Assembly (NCBI GenBank): GCA_030838265.1
Contig: JAUTXA010000063.1
Location: 1-32,066, forward strand
From: Actinomycetota bacterium
GTDB lineage: Bacteria > Actinomycetota > Acidimicrobiia > Acidimicrobiales > BP-101
Direction: 5' to 3'
DNA length: 32,066 nucleotides
The notes beneath the pieces are model-generated. The model made no database searches. It was not told the DNA's origin and worked only from the letters and a program-made list of their open reading frames with translations. Every line of letters starts with the position of its first letter. Positions within the stretch are counted from its first letter, which is position 1. The position numbers and the translations under genes are program-made. Positions 9,048 to 15,831 of this stretch are shown piece after piece.

Positions 9048-10121
9048 CTAGCGAGCCGCCGCCATGCCGGACCGGATGCGCTGGATCCACGCCTGAGGTT
9101 CGCGGATCTCGGCCGCCGTCGGGAGGGCTTCGGGCCCCCGCCAGGCCTCGTCGAGCAGGGCCGGGCCACCCTCGGCCTCGACCGCCTCGATGAACTTCTC
9201 ACCCTGCTCGTACTGGCGCATCTTGGCCTCGAGCCCGACCATCTTCTGCAGGAACGCGGCCGGTGGCGACGCGTTCTTGCGCCGCTCCCGCAGGACGCGG
9301 GCGAAGCGGTCGGCGCTGGGGATGCGTTCGGCGCCGGCCCGATCCATGGTGACGTCGCCGTGGCCTTCGAGCAGGCTCATGAGTCCTTGCACCTTCTGGA
9401 GGACCTCGTGCTGCTCGGGACTGGCGAGGAGGGCGACGAGGCCGCCTTCGTCTAGGGGGTTGCGCCCGGCCCGGACCTCGTCGACCGCCCGCCTGATGGC
9501 TTCGAGGAAGCGCTTAGGGTCAGGGTCGATGCCGCTGAGCGAGGCCTCGACCAGCGACCGGAAGTAGTCGCCCATCCACGGGATGCCGGTGAACTGGGCC
9601 CGGTGCGTCACCTCGTGCAGCGCCAGCCACAGCCGGAACTCGCGAGGCGGGAAGGCGAAGCGCTTCTCGAGGGCGAGGATGTTCGGGCCCACGTAGTAGA
9701 CGAGGTCCTGCTCCTCAGGCGACTCGTCTTCGATGAGGAGGAGGTCGTACTGCCCGAGGACACGGGTCGACATCCAACCGAGCATCGTCCCTAGCTGGGC
9801 ACCTGCGATCGCCCGACCGACGGGAGCGATGGGGGTGGCGTCCATGCGAGGGCCGAGCTTGTCGGTGACGGGCTTCAGCAGGCGACGGAACGAGGCGATG
9901 TTCGCCCGCACCCAACCGGCCCGGTCGGTCACTCGCGCCCGAGCCGGGCCTTGGAGCGACCGCAGTCCGGTGGCCGCTCCCACCAGCTGCTCGGCCTCGG
10001 CCGTCAGCTCGTCGAAGTCGGGCTGGAGGGTGGCGTAGTGGTACGACTCGGCGAAGGGCTCCCTCCCCGCCACCTTGACCGCCACCTTCTCGGCCAGCTC
10101 CCACGAGACGGGGTCGGCCAC
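9048..10121 (-). CDS. zincin-like putative metalloprotease, DUF2342 family (F420-biosynthesis-associated type)
   Basis: A 357-residue protein of the actinobacterial family annotated as DUF2342 / zinicin-like hydrolase, sometimes called coenzyme-F420-biosynthesis associated. The putative zinc motif HEVTH is at 169-173 in a helix after the FRLWLAL stretch; VYYVGPNI (141-148) and FTGIPWMGDY (177-186) are other conserved-looking blocks. No signal peptide is visible. The neighbouring tilS and hpt match the mycobacterial order (the Rv3626c position), which supports the family call. The GTG start at 10121 directly abuts the TAG of the small upstream membrane gene. The substrate is unknown and proteolysis is unproven for this family as far as I know. 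Confidence 0.88.
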   Translation of the reverse strand: MADPVSWELAEKVAVKVAGREPFAESYHYATLQPDFDELTAEAEQLVGAATGLRSLQGPARARVTDRAGWVRANIASFRRLLKPVTDKLGPRMDATPIAPVGRAIAGAQLGTMLGWMSTRVLGQYDLLLIEDESPEEQDLVYYVGPNILALEKRFAFPPREFRLWLALHEVTHRAQFTGIPWMGDYFRSLVEASLSGIDPDPKRFLEAIRRAVDEVRAGRNPLDEGGLVALLASPEQHEVLQKVQGLMSLLEGHGDVTMDRAGAERIPSADRFARVLRERRKNASPPAAFLQKMVGLEAKMRQYEQGEKFIEAVEAEGGPALLDEAWRGPEALPTAAEIREPQAWIQRIRSGMAAAR

Positions 10122-10259
10122 CTACCGCCTCGGGTACTTCTGGCTGGAGACCTTGACCAGATAGCCGAGACCGACGCCGATCAGGGCCAGGACGGTGACG
10201 CCCACAAGGAGCACACCGATCCAGTAATGCCAGACCTTGGCGGCGAGGATGAAGTCCAT
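10122..10259 (-). CDS. small single-span membrane protein, 45 residues
   Basis: Too short to be listed by usual length cut-offs, but it fits the operon exactly: ATG at 10259 and TAG at 10124-10122, with the next gene starting at the following base. The protein has an N-terminal amphipathic start (MDFILAAKVWHYW), one hydrophobic span of about 20 residues (14-35, rich in V, L, G) and a basic tail KVSSQKYPRR, suggesting an N-out/C-in orientation. Function unknown; the tail and placement suggest a conserved accessory of this operon rather than chance coding. Confidence 0.65.
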   Translation of the reverse strand: MDFILAAKVWHYWIGVLLVGVTVLALIGVGLGYLVKVSSQKYPRR

Positions 10260-10278
10260 GCCGCCGATGCTAGTGGGG

Positions 10279-10467
10279 TCAGGCGATCTTCTTGCCCCGG
10301 GTCCGCGGGACGCTCATGGGCTCGTGTTGGTAGCAGTACTTGCCGCTGTTGTACATCGACAGCTTGGTTTCGCAGCCCAGCTCCTTGCAGGTGCGCCCGG
10401 CCCCGAAGGACCTCGACGGGCGCTCGCTGCCGGCGAAGGGGGTGCCCTGTACGGCGCGCTCACTCAT
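10279..10467 (-). CDS. small conserved Cys/His protein, probable zinc ribbon
   Basis: A 62-residue protein starting at ATG 10467; the frame is open further upstream but runs into the anti-sigma gene. It contains CKELGC followed twelve residues later by CYQH (C-x4-C-x12-C-x2-H), a spacing suited to one zinc ion, around the sequence TKLSMYNSGKY. The C-terminus is basic (PRTRGKK). This looks like the small actinobacterial proteins with a C..C.t.LS.YN....C..H pattern found as stand-alone genes; I know of no assigned function. It lies 28 bases after the redox-type anti-sigma gene, so a link to the thiol-stress regulon is possible but inferred. Confidence 0.75.
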   Translation of the reverse strand: MSERAVQGTPFAGSERPSRSFGAGRTCKELGCETKLSMYNSGKYCYQHEPMSVPRTRGKKIA

Positions 10468-10495
10468 ATGCCTGCTAACGCCCCCGAATCCGGCG

Positions 10496-10777
10496 CTATT
10501 CCGGGAAGTCGAGGGGCCCGGAGGTACCACCGCGGGCCTCGAACCGGATGGATTCCGTGATGCGAATCCGGAGTGATTCGGGCACTTGCTCCTGGCACTT
10601 GCGGGCGATCACCATCCGCAGCTCGGCCTCGAAGTCGAACTTCTCGAGGCAGGGCGGGCAGGCCTCGAGGTGGGACTGGATGTGGGCCAGGCGGTCGGGC
10701 GTCAGCTCGCCGTCGAGGAAGTGGTAGAGCGTGTGGACTGCGTCGCTGCAATCGATGTCGTCGTGCTCACTCACCAC
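10496..10777 (-). CDS. rsrA: zinc-binding anti-sigma factor, RsrA/RshA type
   Basis: A 93-residue ZAS-family protein. The metal-binding set is C10, H36, C40 and C43, the last three in HLEACPPC (H-x3-C-x2-C), with H5 nearby. In RsrA these residues hold zinc, and oxidation to a disulfide releases the sigma factor. The helix [20 protein letters not shown] is characteristic. The gene begins with GTG GTG overlapping the last 11 bases of the sigma-factor gene, a normal sigma/anti-sigma pairing that balances their synthesis. The symbol follows the Streptomyces name; exact orthology is inferred from motif and partner. Confidence 0.9.
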   Translation of the reverse strand: MVSEHDDIDCSDAVHTLYHFLDGELTPDRLAHIQSHLEACPPCLEKFDFEAELRMVIARKCQEQVPESLRIRITESIRFEARGGTSGPLDFPE

Positions 10778-11357
10778 TGTCTCCGACCTCTACCGCTCGG
10801 CTGACGAGCCCTCGCTCGACTCCGAACTCGTACAACGCCTTCTGGAGCGCTCTTCTTCCGCGATGGAGCCGCGACATCACGGTACCGATCGGAATGTCGA
10901 GGATGTCGGCGATCTCCTTGTACGAGAAGCCCTCGACGTCGGCCAGGAGAACGGCCATCCGGAACTGCTCAGGGAGAGACTCGATTGCCTCCTTCACCGC
11001 GCTGTCGGTGATGTGGTCGAGAACCTCCTCCTCGGCGCTGCGCCCGGCGGCGGCGGCCTCGAGCCCGCCCAGCCGGCGATAGAGGTAGAGGTCCTCGACG
11101 TCTTCGATCTCGGTCTGCTCGGGCCGGCGCTTCTTGGCTCGGTAGCTGTTGATGAAGGTGTTGGTCAGGATGCGGTAGAGCCAGGCCTTGAGGTTGGTGC
11201 CGGCCTGAAAGCCACCGAATGCCCGGTAGGCCTTGAGGTACGTCTCTTGCACGAGGTCTTCGGCGTCGGCCGGGTTGCGCGTCATCCGCAGCGCCGCGTT
11301 GTAGAGCGCCGGCATGAACTCCATGGCGAGGTCGGCAAAGGTCGCCTGATCGGCCAT
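10767..11357 (-). CDS. sigR: ECF RNA polymerase sigma factor, SigR/SigH type
   Basis: A 196-residue sigma-70 factor with region 2 ([20 protein letters not shown], then [10 protein letters not shown]) and region 4 ([17 protein letters not shown], then [20 protein letters not shown]). The sequence closely matches the SigR/SigH group that controls thioredoxin and thiol-stress genes. The ATG at 11357 opens the conserved segment [19 protein letters not shown]; the open frame extends 12 codons upstream without homology. The adjacent zinc anti-sigma gene supports the assignment. A SigR-type auto-regulatory promoter (GGAAT-N18/19-GTT) was not clearly found in the 55 bases upstream. Confidence 0.93.
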   Translation of the reverse strand: MADQATFADLAMEFMPALYNAALRMTRNPADAEDLVQETYLKAYRAFGGFQAGTNLKAWLYRILTNTFINSYRAKKRRPEQTEIEDVEDLYLYRRLGGLEAAAAGRSAEEEVLDHITDSAVKEAIESLPEQFRMAVLLADVEGFSYKEIADILDIPIGTVMSRLHRGRRALQKALYEFGVERGLVSRAVEVGDSGE

Positions 11358-11412
11358 GGGGCACCCTACGACTTGCGGGCGCCCGTCAATCAATCCTCAA
11401 GGGTGGCGCGCG

Positions 11413-11712
11413 TCACACCAGGCGGAGCAGCGCGGCGCTGGCCGCCGCTGTCGCCACGACCGCCAGAAACGGGGCCCCCAAACGATGGGCGACCATCGCC
11501 ACCGCCACGCCGGCCAATCTGGCGTCGATGGCCAGGCGATGGCCCTCGGTCAACGTGCTCAGAGCGGCGAGGGCAGCGAGCAGGGCCACCGGCAGCAGAT
11601 CGGCGATCCGCCGCATGTTCGGGTGATCGAGGACGCGGCTGGGCAGCGACACCCCGGCCAGCTTGAGCAGGTAGCAGCCGAGGCTGCCGGCGATCACTGC
11701 GGCCCAGATCAC
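11413..11712 (-). CDS. azlD: AzlD-like branched-chain amino acid exporter small subunit
   Basis: A 99-residue membrane protein with three to four hydrophobic spans, starting VIWAAVIAGSLGCYLLKLAG and carrying the AzlD-like segment RRIADLLPVALLAAL. The GTG at 11712 overlaps the azlC stop (GTGA), giving the family's normal length. AzlC and AzlD form a two-part exporter; in B. subtilis the pair confers 4-azaleucine resistance, in others it exports branched-chain amino acids. The actual substrate here is not visible. The frame is open 39 codons upstream, but that part is an Arg/Gly-rich shadow of azlC. Confidence 0.88.
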   Translation of the reverse strand: MIWAAVIAGSLGCYLLKLAGVSLPSRVLDHPNMRRIADLLPVALLAALAALSTLTEGHRLAIDARLAGVAVAMVAHRLGAPFLAVVATAAASAALLRLV

Positions 11713-12443
11713 CGCCCCGCCACCCCCGCGACCACGGCCACGGCCGCGGCGGCCAGGACAGGAACGCCAGCCGGCGCGAACGGAGAGAGGGCGAGGGCGA
11801 CCGCGGCCGCGGTGAGGGCGATGGCCCACGGCTGTCGCCCCTTCATCCGGGGCGAGAGGAGGGCCAGAAAGGCCGCGGGCACGGCGGCGTCGAGCCCCAG
11901 CTGCTTCGGGTCGGTGAGATGGCGGGCGGCCACGGCACCCAGCAACGTCCCCAGGTTCCAGAGCACGAACACGCTGAGCCCGGTGGCGAAGAACCCGACC
12001 CGTCCGTCGCCGTCCTCGTCGCCCTCGTCGCCTTGGTCGCGCTCGGCGCCCCTGCCCGTCTGGGCCAGGGCCATCGCCGTCGACTCGTCGATGACGAGCT
12101 GAGCGACGACTGCCCGCTTCGGCCCGCGCAGCCCCAGCATCGGGGCCAGGCGCAGGCCGTAGAAGGCGTTGCGGGCTCCCAGCAGGACGGCACTGGCGGC
12201 GCCGGCAAGCGGGTTGCCCCCGCTGGCCACCACGCCGACCAAGGCGAACTGCGAGGCGCCCGAGAACATGAGCAGCGACAGGGCACAGGTCTGGGCCAAG
12301 TTCAGGTGGGACGCGATCGAGATGGCCCCGAACGACAAGCCGTAGGCCCCAGTGGCGACGCCCACGCCGATGCCGTCGCCCACGATCTTCCGGTGCCGGG
12401 CTTTCATCCCGGCGAAGTTAGGCGCGGCCCGGCGCGTGCTCAC
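11709..12443 (-). CDS. azlC: AzlC-like branched-chain amino acid exporter large subunit
   Basis: Up to 244 residues with five to six hydrophobic spans. The family pattern is visible in GAYGLSFGAISIA near residues 32-44, the SLLMFSGASQFALVG segment and the LGARNAFYGLRLAPML segment. An unusual hydrophilic loop rich in Asp, Glu and Gly (GDEGDEDGDG, about residues 137-146) interrupts the middle of the protein. GTG at 12443 has the purine run GAGAGAG at suitable distance; an in-frame ATG at 12407 is the alternative. It pairs with azlD and is divergent from the small gene at 12483. Confidence 0.88.
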   Translation of the reverse strand: MSTRRAAPNFAGMKARHRKIVGDGIGVGVATGAYGLSFGAISIASHLNLAQTCALSLLMFSGASQFALVGVVASGGNPLAGAASAVLLGARNAFYGLRLAPMLGLRGPKRAVVAQLVIDESTAMALAQTGRGAERDQGDEGDEDGDGRVGFFATGLSVFVLWNLGTLLGAVAARHLTDPKQLGLDAAVPAAFLALLSPRMKGRQPWAIALTAAAVALALSPFAPAGVPVLAAAAVAVVAGVAGR

Positions 12444-12482
12444 CGGCTCTCTCTCACTGACGGGCAGCCATGATGGCGGGTT

Positions 12483-12710
12483 GTGATCACCGCCTTCGGC
12501 GTCGTCGCCCTCACGTTCATGATGGGCATGTACGCCCTCGAGGGGCGCGGGCGCCGCTACATCCTCCTCTTCGCCCTCGGCTGCGCCCTGTCGAGCGCCT
12601 ATGGGTTCGCCTCCGGCGCGTGGCCCTTCGGCTCGGTCGAGGCGGTGTGGTGCGTGATCGCCCTGCGTCGCTACCGGCTGTCACCCGATGACACCTCGCA
12701 CGTAGGGTGA
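12483..12710 (+). CDS. small hypothetical membrane protein, 75 residues
   Basis: A short protein of two to three hydrophobic segments: residues 1-18 (VITAFGVVALTFMMGMYA), 27-44 (ILLFALGCALSSAYGFAS) and a final segment around WPFGSVEAVWCVIALRRY. The start is GTG at 12483 and the stop TGA at 12710. No recognised domain. The gene is divergent from azlC (39 bases) and only 35 bases before the chosen start of the GyrI-like gene; a GTG at 12707 would even overlap its stop. The even hydrophobic pattern and good codon use argue that it is real; function unknown. Confidence 0.6.
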   Translation: MITAFGVVALTFMMGMYALEGRGRRYILLFALGCALSSAYGFASGAWPFGSVEAVWCVIALRRYRLSPDDTSHVG

Positions 12711-12745
12711 CGATTCGTTCTCATCTGCTCGACTTGGGGGTTGGC

Positions 12746-13195
12746 ATGGCCTACGACGTCAGCATCGAGACGGCGGTCGAGTACCCGACCGCGGTGGCGC
12801 GGGCCGAGTCCGACATGGCGGGCCTGCCCACCACGATCATCACGCTCCTCGACCAGGTCTACGCCGGGCTCGAGGCAACGGGGGCTCGCCAGCAGGGTCA
12901 GAACATCGTCCTCTATGTCTACGGCGGTGACACGTTCGCGGTCGAGGCGGGGGTGCAGGTCGACGGGCCATTCGTCAGCGACGGACCGGTTGTGCCCTCC
13001 GTGCTGCCGGGCGGCCGGGTGGCACGGACGCGGCACGTCGGGCCCTACGGGGAGCTGCACCAGGCTCACGTCGCGGTGCAGCGCTGGTGTGAGCAGCAGG
13101 GTGAGACCCTGGCCGGTCCGAACTGGGAGATCTACGGCGACTGGAACGACGACGAGTCCAAGCTCGAGACCGAGGTCCTCTACCTCCTCGCCTGA
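12746..13195 (+). CDS. GyrI-like / AraC effector-binding-domain protein
   Basis: A 149-residue stand-alone ligand-binding domain of the GyrI-like (SOUL-related) fold. Family features are the opening IETAVEYPTAVARA, the helix ITLLDQVYAGLEATGA, the strand VEAGVQVDGPF, the V-ARTRHVGPYGELHQAH turn-helix and the end NWEIYGDW...LETEVLYLL. Such domains bind small hydrophobic or cationic molecules, and in AraC-type proteins they sense drugs; here there is no DNA-binding domain. ATG at 12746 is preceded by GGGGG; the frame also opens at GTG 12707. It may be co-transcribed with the downstream permease, but the 82-base gap has its own repeats. Confidence 0.8.
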   Translation: MAYDVSIETAVEYPTAVARAESDMAGLPTTIITLLDQVYAGLEATGARQQGQNIVLYVYGGDTFAVEAGVQVDGPFVSDGPVVPSVLPGGRVARTRHVGPYGELHQAHVAVQRWCEQQGETLAGPNWEIYGDWNDDESKLETEVLYLLA

Positions 13196-13203
13196 TCCGG
13201 CGG

Positions 13204-13258
13204 TCTTTACGCCATCTTTACGCCGACCCCCGTCCCTCTTGACGGGTTCTTGATGGGT
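13204..13258. promoter_or_regulatory. two pairs of tandem 11-bp direct repeats upstream of the first kimA, candidate response-regulator sites
   Basis: TCTTTACGCC occurs at 13204-13213 and again at 13215-13224, an exact 10/10 repeat with an 11-base period. A second pair, TCTTGACGGGT (13237-13247) and TCTTGATGGGT (13248-13258), has one mismatch and the same 11-base period. OmpR-class regulators, including KdpE, bind direct half-sites about one helical turn apart. The TTTACG cores resemble KdpE-type half-sites of E. coli. The second pair overlaps a small stem (CCCGTC/GACGGG), so it is less certain. Location is 20-74 bases before the GTG at 13278. Confidence 0.5.
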
Positions 13259-13277
13259 CGGAGAGTCAACTGACTGG

Positions 13278-15152
13278 GTGCTCACGATCCTGAAGCGGCT
13301 GCTCGTCGGCCGACCGCTCGCCACCGACGAGCAGGAGCATCAGCGCATCAGCAAGGTGATCGCCCTGGCGGTCTTCTCATCGGACGCGATCTCGTCGACG
13401 GCCTACGCCTCGGAGGAGATCCTGTTCGTCGTCGCCCTCGGCGCGTCGAGCCTGGCCCTCGGCCTGCACACCCTCGTCCCCATCGCCTGCGCCGTCGCCC
13501 TGCTGCTGGCCATTGTGGTCACGTCGTACCGCCAGACGATCTTCGCCTACCCGAGCGGCGGCGGGTCCTACGTCGTCAGCCGCGAGAACCTGGGCGAGTA
13601 CCCCTCGCTCATCGCAGGGGCGTCGCTGCTCGTCGACTACGTCCTCACCGTCGCGGTGTCGATCTCGGCCGGCGTGGCCGCCATCATCTCGATCCCGACC
13701 TTCCGCAGCGTGGCCGACCAGCGGGTGACGATCGGACTGGTGCTGATCGCCATCATCACCGTCGCCAACCTGCGCGGCATCAAAGAGGCGGGGCGACTCT
13801 TCGCCGTGCCGACCTACATCTACATCTCGGTGCTCACCCTCTTGGTCGGCCTGGGTCTGTTCCGCGTCTTCTTCGGCCACATCAGCCCCGTCCCCTTCAA
13901 CCCCAAGAACTTCGAGGGCGCCCGTCAGTTCGGCGGCTCACTGACCCTGTTCTTGATCCTCAAGGGCTTCTCATCGGGCGCCGTCGCCCTCACCGGCGTC
14001 GAGGCCATCTCGAACGGTGTCCCCGCCTTCCGCCGGCCGGAGTCGAAGAACGCAGGGGCCACCATGATCTGGATGGGGGTCATCCTGGGGACCCTGTTCT
14101 TCGGGGTCTCGGTGCTGGCCAGCCACCTCAAGCCCTACCCGAGCCACGCCGAGACCGTGTTCTCGCAGCTGGGCCGGGCTGTCTTTGGCAACGGGTTCCT
14201 CTACGTGGTGCTGCAGTTCGCGACCGCCGCCATCCTCACCCTGGCCGCCAACACGGCGTACGCCGACTTCCCCCGCCTCAGCTCGATCATCGCCCGTGAC
14301 GGCTACCTGCCCCGGCAGCTGGCCAACCGGGGCGACCGGCTGGTCTTCTCGAACGGCATCATCTTCCTCGCCGTCGCCGCCGGTGGGCTGCTCGTCGCCT
14401 TCGGCGGCCTGACCAACGCCCTGATCCCGCTCTACGCCGTGGGCGTCTTCACCTCGTTCACCCTCAGCCAGTGGGGGATGGTCCGCCACCACCGGCGCCA
14501 CCGCGGCAAGGGCTGGCAGCGCGGGGTGGCCATCAACTCGGTCGGTGCGGTGGCCACGGGCTTGGTGCTGCTCATCGTGGCCGGGACGAAGTTCAGCAGC
14601 GGCGCCTGGGTCCCGATCGTCATCGTCCCGCTGATCATCACCTTGTTCGTGTCGATCCGGCATCACTACCGCCGCCTCGAAGACTCGCTGGCCATCGAGC
14701 CCGAGGACGTCCGGCCCGTCCCCGACAACCACACCGTCGTGGTGCTCGTGGGCCGAGTGCACCGCGGTGTCGTCATGGCGTTGCAGTACGCCCGGTCGCT
14801 GCGGCCCAACCACCTGGTGGCTCTCTACGTCTCGGTCGACGAGGAGGAGCAGGCCCGCATCGTCGAGCAGTGGGAGCGGTTCAACTTCGACGTGGCGCTC
14901 GAGATCTACCACTCGCCTTACCGTGAGCTCACCGGCTCGGTCGAGAAGTACCTCGAGGACCTCGACGAACGGTGGCCGGGCGAGACAGTGACGGTCGTCA
15001 TCCCTGAGTTCGTGGCCGGACGACTGCTCTCGCCCACCCAGCTCCTGCACAACCAGAGCGCGGGCGCGCTGAAGCTGGCGCTGCTGTTCCGCACGAGGAC
15101 GGTCGTCACGTCGGTGCCCTATCACGTCGAGTCGAAGAAGCCCGGCCGCTGA
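13278..15152 (+). CDS. kimA: KimA/YdaO-type potassium-proton symporter (KUP/APC superfamily), copy 1
   Basis: A 624-residue permease with about 12 membrane spans and a cytosolic C-terminal domain. Landmarks shared with B. subtilis KimA are KRLLVGRPLATDE at the start, LAVFSSDAISSTAYASEEIL (about 33-52), FAYPSGGGSYVVSRENLG, VDYVLTVAVSISAG, LKGFSSGAVALTGVEAISNG, LAANTAYADFPRL and LIPLYAVGVFTSFTLSQ. The domain from about residue 480 (VVVLVGRVHRGVVMAL...) is a Usp-like alpha/beta unit ending TSVPYHV. KimA takes up K+ with H+; in Firmicutes it is controlled by c-di-AMP. Start is GTG at 13278. Its stop overlaps the next ATG (TGATG). A close paralogue lies at 27479-29365. No c-di-AMP riboswitch fits in the 82-base leader. 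Confidence 0.88.
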   Translation: MLTILKRLLVGRPLATDEQEHQRISKVIALAVFSSDAISSTAYASEEILFVVALGASSLALGLHTLVPIACAVALLLAIVVTSYRQTIFAYPSGGGSYVVSRENLGEYPSLIAGASLLVDYVLTVAVSISAGVAAIISIPTFRSVADQRVTIGLVLIAIITVANLRGIKEAGRLFAVPTYIYISVLTLLVGLGLFRVFFGHISPVPFNPKNFEGARQFGGSLTLFLILKGFSSGAVALTGVEAISNGVPAFRRPESKNAGATMIWMGVILGTLFFGVSVLASHLKPYPSHAETVFSQLGRAVFGNGFLYVVLQFATAAILTLAANTAYADFPRLSSIIARDGYLPRQLANRGDRLVFSNGIIFLAVAAGGLLVAFGGLTNALIPLYAVGVFTSFTLSQWGMVRHHRRHRGKGWQRGVAINSVGAVATGLVLLIVAGTKFSSGAWVPIVIVPLIITLFVSIRHHYRRLEDSLAIEPEDVRPVPDNHTVVVLVGRVHRGVVMALQYARSLRPNHLVALYVSVDEEEQARIVEQWERFNFDVALEIYHSPYRELTGSVEKYLEDLDERWPGETVTVVIPEFVAGRLLSPTQLLHNQSAGALKLALLFRTRTVVTSVPYHVESKKPGR

Positions 15153-15592
15153 TGGAGACGCAGGGTGCCGACCAGCGTCACCATGCCGTGACCGACCGGG
15201 GGTTGGCGCTCATCCTCATCAGCCACGTCGACCGCCGGGTCCTCCCTGCCCTGTCGCTCGCGGCCCGGCTGCCGGAGTTCGACCTCAAGGCGGTGCACCT
15301 CTCGTTCGACCCCCTCGAGAGCCAACAGCTGGCGAGGGACTGGATGGAGCTCGGCTTCGCCTGGATCCCCCTGCACATCACCGAGCCGGGCGACGAGACC
15401 TTCGTCGACTCGGTGCGCAGCGTCGTCGAGGAGGAGTCGGAGGAGCGCAGCCGCGTCCTCGTCATCGTCCCCGAGCTCGATCTCGACCGGTGGTGGCAGA
15501 CCTTGCTGCACCGCAGCACCGGCCGCCGCATCGCTCGCAGCCTGCAGGCCCTCCACCGCGTCTCCACCATCGTCCTGCCCTACGCGCTCTAG
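15152..15592 (+). CDS. free-standing copy of the KimA cytosolic (Usp-like) domain
   Basis: A 146-residue soluble protein that aligns along its length with the C-terminal cytosolic domain of the permease before it. LALILISHVDRRVLPAL matches VVVLVGRVHRGVVMAL; AVHLSFDPLESQQLARDWMEL matches the ALYVSVDEEEQARIVEQWERF region; VIVPELDLDRWWQTLLHRST matches VIPEF...QLLHNQS; and STIVLPYAL matches VTSVPYHV. Some parts (AVHLSFD, RWWQTLLH) are closer to B. subtilis KimA than to the adjacent gene. The TGATG junction makes translational coupling likely. It could assemble with the permease as an extra regulatory domain; that function is inferred from homology and coupling. No membrane span is present. Confidence 0.8.
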   Translation: METQGADQRHHAVTDRGLALILISHVDRRVLPALSLAARLPEFDLKAVHLSFDPLESQQLARDWMELGFAWIPLHITEPGDETFVDSVRSVVEEESEERSRVLVIVPELDLDRWWQTLLHRSTGRRIARSLQALHRVSTIVLPYAL

Positions 15593-15623
15593 GGCGCGCC
15601 GTTCCTCTTGACTCGACCTGAAG

Positions 15624-15696
15624 AGCCCGAGAGGAGAATCGAACTCCTGACCTACGCATTACGAGTGCGTTGCTCTGCCGTCTGAGCTACCCGGGC
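15624..15696 (-). tRNA. tRNA-Thr(CGT)
   Basis: A 73-base cloverleaf on the minus strand. The acceptor stem GCCCGGG pairs with CTCGGGC (one G-U). The D arm has the TAGCTCAG pattern with GGCAGAGC. The anticodon loop CTCGTAA has anticodon CGT (plus-strand ACG at 15661-15663), flanked by the stem CGCA/TGCG. The T arm carries GTTCGATTC. CCA is not encoded. It decodes ACG threonine codons, which should be frequent in a genome of this GC content. Confidence 0.97.
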
Positions 15697-15770
15697 GGGA
15701 GCGTTCAGTCTACGGGGTGGGACGACGCGGCTCGAAGGGCATTGCCGTCCACCCCCCCTCGGCACCCGGC

Positions 15771-15815
15771 TCTCTGTCGACTTCGCCGTACTCCGTACGG
15801 CGAAGTCGACAGAGA
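15771..15815. repeat. perfect 21-bp inverted repeat with 3-base loop (possible terminator or mobile palindrome)
   Basis: The arms at 15771-15791 and 15795-15815 are exact reverse complements around the loop TCC. It lies 16 bases beyond the holB stop and 75 bases before the tRNA-Thr 5' end, so it could end the leftward topA-holB transcript. Neither strand has a T-run after the stem, so it is not a standard intrinsic terminator. Its length and perfection are unusual compared with the rest of the window; a dispersed palindromic repeat is an alternative. Confidence 0.85.
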
Positions 15816-15831
15816 ACGGGGGTCAACTCGA

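Noticed and set aside
11358-11412. SigR-type autoregulatory promoter upstream of sigR
   Set aside because: GGATT is present, but a GTT element at 18-19 bases is not, so the match to GGAAT-N18/19-GTT is not good enough.
13196-13277. Possible c-di-AMP (ydaO) riboswitch before kimA copy 1
   Set aside because: The gap is only 82 bases, too short for the ydaO aptamer, and no matching conserved blocks are visible. The 91-base gap before copy 2 was likewise judged too short.
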